A stretch of 27,511 nt of DNA from a virus: the IMG/VR virus record IMGVR_UViG_3300042465_002409, positions 1 through 27,511 of that record. One strand, given 5' to 3'. The stretch's first letter is position 1. Each line of letters begins with the position of its first letter. A program made the translations under genes and the position numbers. The notes under the pieces are model-generated. The model ran no database searches and was not told the origin of the DNA. It worked only from the letters and a program-made list of their open reading frames with translations. Positions 22,053 through 27,511 of the stretch are shown here, piece by piece.

Positions 22053-22496
22053 TTATTTAAATTGAATTGAAATTGAACTCTTAGCGTATTTCGGTTGAAC
22101 CTTTGGCACTACTTCGCCAGTTGTCGTGTCGGTTATCTCTGCGTCTTTAGACTTAAATGCCATCTTAAGCAGTTCCTCTCTCTGTTTGACTTGCTCTTTT
22201 AGATGCAGCCAAATAAGGTCTTGTTCGTAATCAGGAGTCACAGCACCATCTTTGTAAGTTGATTGCGCACCAAAGATTTCAACTACCTTAGTTCCATGTT
22301 CATTATGCGCATCTTGCGCTAAGTCATCAGTAGTTGTAATTACATCCGTTAAGGCTAAAATAATAGCTTTTGCTTTTATACGGGCTTCAAGGGCATTTAA
22401 ATAGCCATCCTCAATTAAGTCTATCATCTTCTTTGACCATGTCCTTAATGATTCTTTGCTAATCTCGCTTTCGGTTAGTTCGATTAGGTCAAGCAT
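22053..22496 (-). CDS. Hypothetical protein beside the ERF annealase, 147 aa
   Basis: A 147-residue, mostly helical protein (AIILALTDVITTTDDLAQDA; DYEQDLIWLHLKEQVKQREE) with a basic C-terminal segment (VVPKVQPKYAKSSISIQFK). Acidic and basic patches suit a partner of a recombinase, but I do not recognise the family. It overlaps the ERF gene by 8 nt and precedes the SSB-tip protein by 8 nt, so it is in the same recombination operon. A nuclease function is not supported: no catalytic motif is apparent. Confidence 0.6.
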   Translation of the reverse strand: MLDLIELTESEISKESLRTWSKKMIDLIEDGYLNALEARIKAKAIILALTDVITTTDDLAQDAHNEHGTKVVEIFGAQSTYKDGAVTPDYEQDLIWLHLKEQVKQREELLKMAFKSKDAEITDTTTGEVVPKVQPKYAKSSISIQFK

Positions 22497-23022
22497 TTTC
22501 CTTGATGTTTATTATTTCCAACTCTAAATCTGCCATCATATCAGGAAGTATAATGTACTTCTTTAATAGATCTTCCCACTTGCGTTGACCGCTTGCAATT
22601 GCTGGTGCTATCTTTGGGTACATCGGGTCGCTCTTTGTGAGGGTAGGTAGCTTCTGCGGTGCTTTGCTTGCTGCGTTACCATCGTCATCGTCTGCTTGCA
22701 TTGCCAATAATGATTGGAGGGTGTATCTACGATAGTAAGTCACCTCGCTGCCCTGCTTCTGCGGATCAACAATGTTAGATAGCTTCATCGAACTTTCTAT
22801 TTTCTCCCGTGATTCAGCGTGCCAAATTTGTGTAACTACGCTGCCATCGATAATCGGCTGGAGAACGAATAAGCCGTGAGCGTGTAAGATTGGTTCTACC
22901 ACCTCTAAAAGTCCGTTGATGTCAAAATACTTGGACTTAAAGAAAGGATTGCTGGAGTTCTTAGGCACTTTGCCTAACTCTTGCTTTGCGCTCAATAGTG
23001 CGGTGTGGATTGTTTTGCTCAT
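22489..23022 (-). CDS. erf: ERF-family single-strand annealing protein
   Basis: A 177-residue recombination mediator of the ERF superfamily. Such proteins anneal complementary single strands during phage recombination and circularisation. The signature region is residues about 15-120: ELGKVPKNSSNPFFKSKYFD, then INGLLEVVEPILHAHGLFVL, and QKQGSEVTYYRRYTLQSLLA followed by MQADDDDGN, with the Tyr/Arg-rich YYRRY and acidic run typical of the family. The C-terminal 55 residues are variable. It starts the recombination/replication set, with ninG downstream. The leader contains a TATATTTA stretch, a weak -7-like box at most. Confidence 0.92.
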   Translation of the reverse strand: MSKTIHTALLSAKQELGKVPKNSSNPFFKSKYFDINGLLEVVEPILHAHGLFVLQPIIDGSVVTQIWHAESREKIESSMKLSNIVDPQKQGSEVTYYRRYTLQSLLAMQADDDDGNAASKAPQKLPTLTKSDPMYPKIAPAIASGQRKWEDLLKKYIILPDMMADLELEIINIKENA

Positions 23023-23057
23023 CTTGTTTTTTGTTTATTAAATATACAATAATTATT

Positions 23058-23213
23058 TTACTTTTCGTCAATTACTTTTTCAAATTGTGTTTGATACACT
23101 TGCGGATATTTAATGTAATCCAGCAAGGAAGGGTGTACTTTGGCTGCTTCGGAGTGGATATATTGCGCCCACTCGTTAAATGCCATTTCGGTTTTTGGAT
23201 ATGTCGTTTTCAT
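23058..23213 (-). CDS. Small hypothetical protein, 51 aa
   Basis: A 51-residue ORF starting MKTTYPKTEMAFNEWAQYIH (ATG 23213) and ending QTQFEKVIDEK. It was found by reading the gap between the 77-aa gene and the ERF gene. The start overlaps the preceding stop by ATGA. Aromatic and charged residues in a helical pattern look coding. No family recognised; it may be a small early-operon accessory protein. Without it the region 23023-23209 would be a 187-nt non-coding gap in a compact operon. Confidence 0.65.
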   Translation of the reverse strand: MKTTYPKTEMAFNEWAQYIHSEAAKVHPSLLDYIKYPQVYQTQFEKVIDEK

Positions 23214-23443
23214 TCTTCTTCATCGTTTATTGTCCATTCATCATTATCATCATCCTCTAACGCACGTGTGATTGCCTCGTCAAGACTTAGCCAGCCTCGG
23301 TATTTGCCGTTTTGATAGAGGTCAGCATATTCGCTGCCAATATAAAGGTCAGTAATAAGGTCGGCAAGTTCTTCTTCTCGCTCTGCTCTTGCATCGTATG
23401 CCGAGTTATAAGCGTTCAATTCGCTATCAAATGAATCAGCCAT
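23210..23443 (-). CDS. Acidic hypothetical protein, 77 aa
   Basis: A 77-residue, strongly acidic protein (MADSFDSELNAYNSAYDARA; EEELADLITDL; DEAITRALEDDDNDEWTIND). Its charge could make it a DNA mimic, a property of many anti-restriction or anti-CRISPR proteins, but it has no recognised motif. It overlaps the upstream 54-aa gene by 8 nt and the 51-aa gene by ATGA. Early position with a strong promoter fits an anti-host protein. This is speculation from charge and context. Confidence 0.55.
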   Translation of the reverse strand: MADSFDSELNAYNSAYDARAEREEELADLITDLYIGSEYADLYQNGKYRGWLSLDEAITRALEDDDNDEWTINDEEE

Positions 23444-23600
23444 TTGCTGCCTCCTTTACTTTTGCAACCATCAGCTTTCTGCTTGCTTCGGTGCGCTTAA
23501 AGGAAGCAACACGGATGTCAATCATTTCGATTAACTCTGCTTTGATTTCATCAGGAACTCTCTTTTGAATCATTGACGTGGTGTAGGTAAGTTTTTTCAT
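23436..23600 (-). CDS. Small basic hypothetical protein, 54 aa
   Basis: Start MKKLTYTTSMIQKRVPDEIK (ATG 23600) rather than a longer reading at 23642, which overlaps the previous gene. It is 54 residues, helical and basic, with RVASFKRTEASRKLMVAKVK in the middle. Possible ribbon-helix-helix or helical DNA-binding regulator; not recognisable as a named family. It overlaps the acidic 77-aa gene by 8 nt and starts 17 nt past the preceding stop. It is the second gene after the early promoter. Confidence 0.5.
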   Translation of the reverse strand: MKKLTYTTSMIQKRVPDEIKAELIEMIDIRVASFKRTEASRKLMVAKVKEAANG

Positions 23601-23617
23601 CTTGTTTTGGTTTAAGG

Positions 23618-23791
23618 TTAATTGATAATTTTGTTTGCCCATTTAGTAGCATTCTGAATTGATGCAAAAGACTTCATTAACACTAATGATTCTTCTCCAT
23701 TGTAGATTTGAACAAATGCTGCCATTACTTGACCGCTATTTTCAGTACGAATTCGAACTGCTTTGCTTTTGGTTTGGTTAAAAATTGTCAT
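23618..23791 (-). CDS. First gene of the early operon, 57 aa
   Basis: A 57-residue protein starting at ATG 23791 (MTIFNQTKSKAVRIRTENSG), with strands (MAAFVQIYNGEESLVLMKSF) and a basic helical tail (NATKWANKIIN). The longer reading to 23908 runs through the promoter and terminator and is rejected. The first gene of the operon, it sits 22 nt below the strong -7 box TATATTTG. A regulatory, early host-takeover or autoregulator role is likely by position; no family recognised. Confidence 0.6.
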   Translation of the reverse strand: MTIFNQTKSKAVRIRTENSGQVMAAFVQIYNGEESLVLMKSFASIQNATKWANKIIN

Positions 23792-23812
23792 CGTTTCTTG
23801 TTTTTGTATATG

Positions 23813-23842
23813 CAAATATAATACCTTTTCGTAAATATACAA
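23813..23842 (-). promoter_or_regulatory. Early promoter (Bacteroidota sigma-A type)
   Basis: TATATTTG at 23820-23813 matches the -7 consensus TAnnTTTG and lies 19 nt below TTG at 23842-23840, the -33 element. Both are at normal spacing. The predicted start is near 23806, giving a short leader to the 57-aa gene at 23791. It reads through the whole early operon. Confidence 0.8.
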
Positions 23843-23861
23843 TACTCTAAGAAAAAAAATA

Positions 23862-23896
23862 AGTAAAAAAAATCCCCCGACCGTCTGCCGAGGGAT
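23862..23896 (-). terminator. Strong rho-independent terminator closing the lysis-type block
   Basis: The stem ATCCCTCGGC/GTCGGGGGAT (10 bp with two G-U pairs, loop 5 nt, 23896-23872) is followed by eight T residues (23871-23864) on the minus strand. It lies 43 nt past the stop of the membrane/coiled-coil gene and 20 nt above the early promoter's -33. It separates the two transcription units. Confidence 0.93.
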
Positions 23897-23939
23897 ACAC
23901 ATAAACAAAAAACCGAGATGAAGCGGTCTTCAAAGATAC

Positions 23940-24482
23940 TTAATAGATAATTGCCATCAAAGCAAATGCGCCAGCAGCTATCCACGCTAATCGTTTTTGG
24001 TTGCGCTGTCTTGCTACTTCTCTATTCACTTCGTCTAAATAGCCAGCTAACTCACTACGGCTGGAATCCATCTTAAGAAAGCCAGCCTCTAAGTGGTTTA
24101 TTATCTTGCCTTGAAATTCCACAACGGAATCGCAAGATGTTAATTCAGCCAAGACAATGCCTCCGACTTCTAAGCACGAATCTAATCTAACTGGGATCGA
24201 TTGGTCCGCAGGAAGGGTTTGGATAAGAGAATCCCATTTGGTTATAGTTCGGGTTCTCGTTATGTAAAGCGTATCCCTTTTCTTCTCTAATAGGCTAACC
24301 GAATCCAATAATAACTTGGCTTGCTTTCTTTCGCTGACTGCCATTTCGTAAAGGATAACGCTCTCGCTTATTTTAGTGGGCTGTGTCGCGCTATCTCTAT
24401 CGCATTGGTGTACCGCTATGCTTATAAGAATAAAAGCCGTTACAGCGAAGATTATTCGATATGCTTTCAATTCGTTTACCAT
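23940..24482 (-). CDS. Putative spanin-like protein with terminal membrane segments, 180 aa
   Basis: Start ATG 24482 (MVNELKAYRIIFAVTAFILI); a TTG at 24503 would add seven residues. Residues about 9-23 (IIFAVTAFILISIAV) form an N-terminal membrane anchor. The following 130 residues are periplasmic-type: a charged helical stretch (SERKQAKLLLDSVSLLEKKR), a TLYITRTRTITKWDSLI strand, two Cys, and a coiled-coil tail (YLDEVNREVARQRNQKRLAW). The last 15 residues (IAAGAFALMAIIY) form a second membrane segment. Directly after a peptidase, this topology fits an i-spanin or unimolecular spanin. The role is inferred, and membrane spanning at both ends is unusual for an i-spanin. Confidence 0.6.
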   Translation of the reverse strand: MVNELKAYRIIFAVTAFILISIAVHQCDRDSATQPTKISESVILYEMAVSERKQAKLLLDSVSLLEKKRDTLYITRTRTITKWDSLIQTLPADQSIPVRLDSCLEVGGIVLAELTSCDSVVEFQGKIINHLEAGFLKMDSSRSELAGYLDEVNREVARQRNQKRLAWIAAGAFALMAIIY

Positions 24483-24841
24483 CTTCTTTTTTTCAAAGAG
24501 CAATCATAATGACACCAGGTAGCGTAAGCCTTTAGTCCGCCTTGCTCCATCTTGCCTTCGCTTATCAGTCTTTCGATGATAGCAGCGACTGCGCTCGGTG
24601 CGATGCCTTGCGCTTTAAAGTCAGCAGCATCACCAACTAAATGTCGGCTAAAGGTAGCACCGCCTATCTTCTTATTATGCTCCGCAGACCTATGCCCGCT
24701 GGTGATAGTCATTGGCACTTTGAGTTCATCCCTCAAGACTTGCAGGTTCTTTGCCAGCCGTTCTATATTTGTCCGAACGCTCAAAGGCATTGGCGCGCCT
24801 GACTTGCAGGCAAATTCTTCTAACTTAAAGTTTTTAGTCAT
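24476..24841 (-). CDS. M15 D-Ala-D-Ala-type carboxypeptidase/endopeptidase (endolysin)
   Basis: A 121-residue M15 peptidase. The zinc and active-site motif is SRHLVGDAADF at residues 65-75, with H67-x-x-G-x-A-x-D74, and the third ligand is H111 in ATWCHYD near the C-terminus. SGHRSAEHNKKIGGA (48-62) is the family's upstream signature. There is no signal peptide, so it likely leaves the cell through a holin and cuts peptidoglycan cross-links at lysis. The start overlaps the phosphoesterase stop by one base (TAATG). Next come a spanin-like gene and a terminator, completing a lysis cassette. Confidence 0.93.
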   Translation of the reverse strand: MTKNFKLEEFACKSGAPMPLSVRTNIERLAKNLQVLRDELKVPMTITSGHRSAEHNKKIGGATFSRHLVGDAADFKAQGIAPSAVAAIIERLISEGKMEQGGLKAYATWCHYDCSLKKRRW

Positions 24842-26667
24842 TAGTCAGTTTTGGTAAAAGATATTTCCGCACTCAATTTCCGATAGCCTTGCTCTTGCCT
24901 TCTATTGCTTGACAAGGTCATCCAATATCCACCCAAAGGTTTTACGGGTCTGCCACGCTCAATGTGAAATCCGCCAAAGCCATCCTCATACTCCTCTTTG
25001 TAGGCTGCGGTTCTTAGCTGGTGGACTTCTTTGTGATTAATTTCAAATTTAGCCGAATCGTAAGAGTCAACCATATTAACGTGATGGTATGATTCGTGAA
25101 CGTGTCCCATCCATATAATGTCGTAGCCGTCTAATTGCGCTACCATCCTTTGGTCTTGGATTACGCCTTTAGTAACAGCACCCCCACCTCCAAAACCATG
25201 GTAGTATTTCATTACTACTTTTGTTCCTCCGTTTGCTGCGTTGGTAATCTTAAAATCTAAAACACCACCATAGCCACCGACTTGCACGTTTGTTCCGCAG
25301 GTCATATTTAAGAGGTCAACGAAGCGTTGTAAAGGATCGGTTTCAAGGTTCTTGATGATGGCGGTGTTTCCTGAAAATGCAACCTTGCCATCTATTTGAG
25401 TAACAAAACAGCCTGAAGGCATATTTAAACAATGAACCAAACCATCGTAGTCCTGCTCGCTTACGTTTATCTTTTGCGCTTTGTGCAACGCTGGCATAAA
25501 TGAAGCAAGGTATTGAGGCTTGCCGTTGGCGAATCCGCTTCTTGTTTTGTTGACTTTAACCTTAAACAACCAGCCATTCAAGATGCAAGCACGCTGCACG
25601 ATGTCAATGTTAACGCTGTCAGTTGATGACCACACAGTTAAATTGCCATCCATTGAGCCATCCGTTTTTTGGATTGTTTGTATTAAGGCATCAAATCCCT
25701 CGCCAGTTAAAGAGGCAAACGCTTCAGGTAGCTGCTTGATTCCGTTGAGGTCTTGGTTAATCTTTCTCGCCCAATCACCATAAATGCGGATATAATAAGG
25801 CTGGAGTTTATTTACGCCAGTCATTTTGCATTCAGCAAAAGTATAGTCAACGCCATAGGCATCTAAGATAGAGCGTATGTATGCAATCTTTTCAGGCTTG
25901 CTTACCTTAAATTGCACTCTTATCTTTTTGCTTGCTGGCTCGTATTTAGCGTGATCAACAATTGTGGCATCCATTACCACAGCAGTTAGTATCTCTACCC
26001 ACTTTGCATCTACTGCTGAATCGGATTTTACTTTTCTGCCGTGTGGCAAAGCCATTTCCGTTACCCTTTCGTGTGCTGCCCAGGTAGCAAAATCTTCAGC
26101 GTTTATCTTGGTCATGTCGTTTAACATAACTGCGTGCTTAGAAGATACCACTTGCTTTGTGTAGCCGCCTTCAATAGTGTACAGCTTATCTGCTGGCTTT
26201 GATACTACCGCATTCGGTTTCTCGAAATAGATATTCTCGTTGTCAAAGGTAGCCACCATATCTTCGGTCGTTACCTCGGTAATGTTTACCCAGCCTTTGT
26301 CGGTTAAAACTTTCGTGTCAGGATGGTAGCATTCGTGGTTACCATATCCAATCAATAAAATCATATCCGCATAAGGTGTCCACCACTTCACCGCATCTTC
26401 GACAACTGCATCGATATAATTGGCTTTGTTGTGTTCGGGCAGTATGTCTTTCTTACTCCGTCTTGGGTCGTACTTTCCCTGCATCATACAAAAGAAATCC
26501 CCGTTTATGACAATCTTTGCGCCTCGTTCCCTTGCTTGCTTTAGATGCCGTTTAAGAAGGTCACGCTCGCACTTAGGATTGTCCCAATGCAAATCACTAA
26601 GCAATAAAAAAAGCTGCGATTTATCAACCGCAACTTTGTGAATGTTTCTCGAAATACGTTCAATCAT
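24841..26667 (-). CDS. Metallophosphoesterase containing an in-frame intein, 608 aa
   Basis: A calcineurin-like metallophosphoesterase interrupted by an intein. The host protein carries SDLHWDN (motif I, DxH, about 24-30), NGDFFC (motif II, 55-60), GYGNHE (motif III, 107-112), KYYHGFGG (candidate motif IV, H490) and WMGHVHESYH (motif V GHxH, about 519-528). After E112 a 322-residue intein runs from C113 to N434, and T435 is the +1 nucleophile. Excision would give a 286-residue enzyme. Such phosphoesterases act on nucleic acids or small phosphates. The gene overlaps the 83-aa gene by 8 nt and M15 by one base. The intein interrupts a catalytic motif, so splicing is needed for activity. Confidence 0.9.
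   Translation of the reverse strand: MIERISRNIHKVAVDKSQLFLLLSDLHWDNPKCERDLLKRHLKQARERGAKIVINGDFFCMMQGKYDPRRSKKDILPEHNKANYIDAVVEDAVKWWTPYADMILLIGYGNHECYHPDTKVLTDKGWVNITEVTTEDMVATFDNENIYFEKPNAVVSKPADKLYTIEGGYTKQVVSSKHAVMLNDMTKINAEDFATWAAHERVTEMALPHGRKVKSDSAVDAKWVEILTAVVMDATIVDHAKYEPASKKIRVQFKVSKPEKIAYIRSILDAYGVDYTFAECKMTGVNKLQPYYIRIYGDWARKINQDLNGIKQLPEAFASLTGEGFDALIQTIQKTDGSMDGNLTVWSSTDSVNIDIVQRACILNGWLFKVKVNKTRSGFANGKPQYLASFMPALHKAQKINVSEQDYDGLVHCLNMPSGCFVTQIDGKVAFSGNTAIIKNLETDPLQRFVDLLNMTCGTNVQVGGYGGVLDFKITNAANGGTKVVMKYYHGFGGGGAVTKGVIQDQRMVAQLDGYDIIWMGHVHESYHHVNMVDSYDSAKFEINHKEVHQLRTAAYKEEYEDGFGGFHIERGRPVKPLGGYWMTLSSNRRQEQGYRKLSAEISFTKTD
25366..26331 (-). mobile_element. Intein with LAGLIDADG-type homing endonuclease remnants, 322 aa
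   Basis: The splice block A starts CYHPDTKVLTDKGWVNI. A block B-like VVSSKHAVML has S-x-x-H in place of T-x-x-H (H178). Blocks F and G are DGLVHCLNMPSGCFVTQIDG and KVAFSGN, ending in Gly-Asn without the usual penultimate His. The next residue is Thr. Between lie two LAGLIDADG-type helices: ILTAVVMDATI (about 226-236, D233) and ALIQTIQKTDGSMDG (about 327-341, D336). The first has a degenerate Gly-to-Ala position. It lies inside the GNHE motif of the phosphoesterase. Confidence 0.9.
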
Positions 26668-26911
26668 AGTTTACAATTAGACCTGCCATGAGGTCAACCA
26701 TTCCCACTTGTTTTCTTGCAGTCTTTTTTGTCCAGCCTTTCTTTTTACTGACAAAATCAACCGCCCAAATATACCACTCTTTGCTTTGCTGTTCCGTGAT
26801 GGTAATGTTATCAAATTCATCAGGTGACAAAAGTAAGGCTTGCTCCATAGTCAACCCAGCCAGCTTATACTGCTCGGCTAAGATATGAAACGCAAGTTCT
26901 TTGTTTGTCAT
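26660..26911 (-). CDS. Hypothetical protein, 83 aa
   Basis: An 83-residue protein beginning MTNKELAFHILAEQYKLAGL, with helices (MEQALLLSPDEFDNITITEQ) and a basic C-terminal half (FVSKKKGWTKKTARKQVGMV) that could bind nucleic acid. No family recognised. It overlaps the coiled-coil gene upstream by ATGA and the phosphoesterase by 8 nt, so it belongs to the same operon. The function is unknown. Confidence 0.55.
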   Translation of the reverse strand: MTNKELAFHILAEQYKLAGLTMEQALLLSPDEFDNITITEQQSKEWYIWAVDFVSKKKGWTKKTARKQVGMVDLMAGLIVNYD

Positions 26912-27207
26912 TTAGCTTCCAGCTTCTTGATGTGGTTTTCCAACACCTTGACTTTCTGCTGTAAACTTAGTATATCCGAATCTCTTTTCAAAACTTCTTG
27001 CTCATAAAAGCTGCGAAGGTCTTTGATTTCCTTGCGTAACTCATCCAATTCCGACTGACAATTATGATTTGCCTTTTCCCACAACTCAATAAGTTTAGCT
27101 GTATTATCTATTTCCGTACCTCTTGCAGCGTACTTTCCACCGCTAACCCAAGCAATGGCAGCAGCTACGATTCCAGTTATAGTTTCGCTAATAGGGAATT
27201 GGCTCAC
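26908..27207 (-). CDS. Small membrane/coiled-coil protein (holin-like), 99 aa
   Basis: A 99-residue protein starting at GTG 27207, whose GTGA overlaps the stop of the partial gene upstream. Residues about 6-24 (SETITGIVAAAIAWVSGGKY) form a short hydrophobic, probably membrane segment; the rest is a long coiled coil (SELDELRKEIKDLRSFYEQE, ILSLQQKVKVLENHIKKLEA). This is a common arrangement for small phage holins or membrane-anchored lysis accessories in Bacteroidota. It sits three genes upstream of the M15 peptidase, in line with that. A tail or scaffold role is less likely. Confidence in the exact function is low. Confidence 0.55.
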   Translation of the reverse strand: MSQFPISETITGIVAAAIAWVSGGKYAARGTEIDNTAKLIELWEKANHNCQSELDELRKEIKDLRSFYEQEVLKRDSDILSLQQKVKVLENHIKKLEAK

Positions 27208-27511
27208 AACTTCATCGGTTTAGGAGGTTGGCAATATTCAGCAGAAGGATTAACAACGCAGTAGGCTTTTGCGTACTCGGTATCTAAAGCGTAACCCATT
27301 GAAGATACGCCCGGTGGCTTGGGAAATACTAAGTAAGGCACAAAAGCTGGTAGCACCTCGTCAACCCAAACGATGTCCACAGCTACCTTTTCGCTTTGTT
27401 TAACGCACGTTTGATTGCCTTCCTTATCCTTGCCCCACTCGGTGCAGATATGTCCAACCTCGTAGACTAAAATGATTAGTTCGGGATTCCAAACAAAGGT
27501 TTTGCCTTCTG
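27204..27511 (-). CDS. Hypothetical protein (5' end outside the window)
   Basis: About 101 codons are visible, from the window edge to TGA 27206-27204. The frame reads EGKTFVWNPELIILVYEVGH, then Cys residues near CTEWGKDKEGNQTCV, a VLPAFVPYLVF segment and a Pro/Lys-rich C-terminus (SAEYCQPPKPMKL). It has no recognised family. Stop and next start overlap by GTGA, so it belongs to the lysis-type operon. The visible Cys pattern hints at an extracellular or periplasmic protein, but without the N-terminus this is open. Confidence 0.55.
   Translation of the reverse strand, partial: EGKTFVWNPELIILVYEVGHICTEWGKDKEGNQTCVKQSEKVAVDIVWVDEVLPAFVPYLVFPKPPGVSSMGYALDTEYAKAYCVVNPSAEYCQPPKPMKL

Noticed and set aside
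23792-23908. Longer N-terminus for the 57-aa protein
   Set aside because: It would read through the terminator and promoter. The ATG at 23791 fits the promoter.
24841-26667. Two separate genes (phosphoesterase fragments and an endonuclease)
   Set aside because: The frame is continuous, the intein has proper ends (C and GN plus T), and the phosphoesterase motifs lie on both sides.
1-27511. Plus-strand open frames
   Set aside because: All lie opposite supported minus-strand genes, have poor start contexts and no recognisable domains.
1-27511. tRNA genes, CRISPR arrays, insertion sequences, integrase or attachment sites
   Set aside because: Searched by eye on both strands; no cloverleaf, regular direct-repeat array, transposase or recombinase motif was found.

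Overview
The window reads as part of a tailed (siphovirus-like) bacteriophage or prophage of a Bacteroidota host. Every gene I can support lies on the minus strand, so transcription runs from high to low coordinates. The host call rests on three exact matches to the Bacteroidota -7 promoter box TAnnTTTG (23813, 19292, 15882), on A-rich leaders with little Shine-Dalgarno sequence, and on the look of the phage families. Genes are tightly packed, with many ATGA or TAATG start/stop overlaps. Both ends of the window cut through genes, and I see no integrase and no portal gene inside it.

Layout in the direction of transcription. (1) 27511-23940: a putative lysis and cell-envelope block. It holds a partial unknown, a small membrane/coiled-coil protein, an unknown, a metallophosphoesterase carrying an intein inside its GNHE active-site motif, an M15 peptidase (likely endolysin) and a protein with a membrane segment at each end. 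It closes with a strong terminator at 23862-23896. (2) 23842-16339: an early/replication operon starting at a textbook promoter. It holds small unknowns, an ERF annealase, a small protein with an SSB-like acidic tip, a winged-helix-like protein, a replication-organizer-like protein behind an unusual three-hairpin leader, NinG/Rap, two small DnaA-domain-IV-like proteins, a DUF3310 protein, a sigma-factor-like protein and small membrane proteins. (3) 16339-14115: packaging. Terminase small subunit, an HNH homing endonuclease with its own promoter box, and a terminase large subunit whose Walker A motif is interrupted by a 37-nt non-coding gap. (4) 14104-11696: a modification cassette with two glycosyltransferase-like proteins, a DNA methyltransferase and a SAM methyltransferase. 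(5) 11699-4869: tail genes, from a tail assembly chaperone with a -1 frameshift extension, through neck and distal-tail-type proteins, to the tape measure. (6) 4788-1: head and decoration genes: XkdF-type protease, scaffold-like protein, major capsid protein, a tube-like protein, a GT-B glycosyltransferase and fibre-like proteins.

The most striking feature is at 15213-15300. The terminase large subunit begins MTARKKVVQGGTSAG; then come CGT, a UAA stop and a stable hairpin, and the frame resumes at K-T-F-G-I-L, exactly completing the P-loop GGTSAGKT. The takeoff codon (GGG) and landing codon (GGA) both encode Gly. An HNH homing endonuclease gene sits immediately upstream. This closely parallels the phage T4 gene 60 translational-bypass element and its neighbouring homing endonuclease, so I propose a second, unrelated mobile bypass cassette. 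Other recoding or selfish features are the -1 frameshift (U UUU UUC) in the tail chaperone and the intein in the phosphoesterase. The leader at 21429-21514 carries two hairpins whose loops are complementary over 10 nt. All function calls come from reading the sequence; no database search was run.
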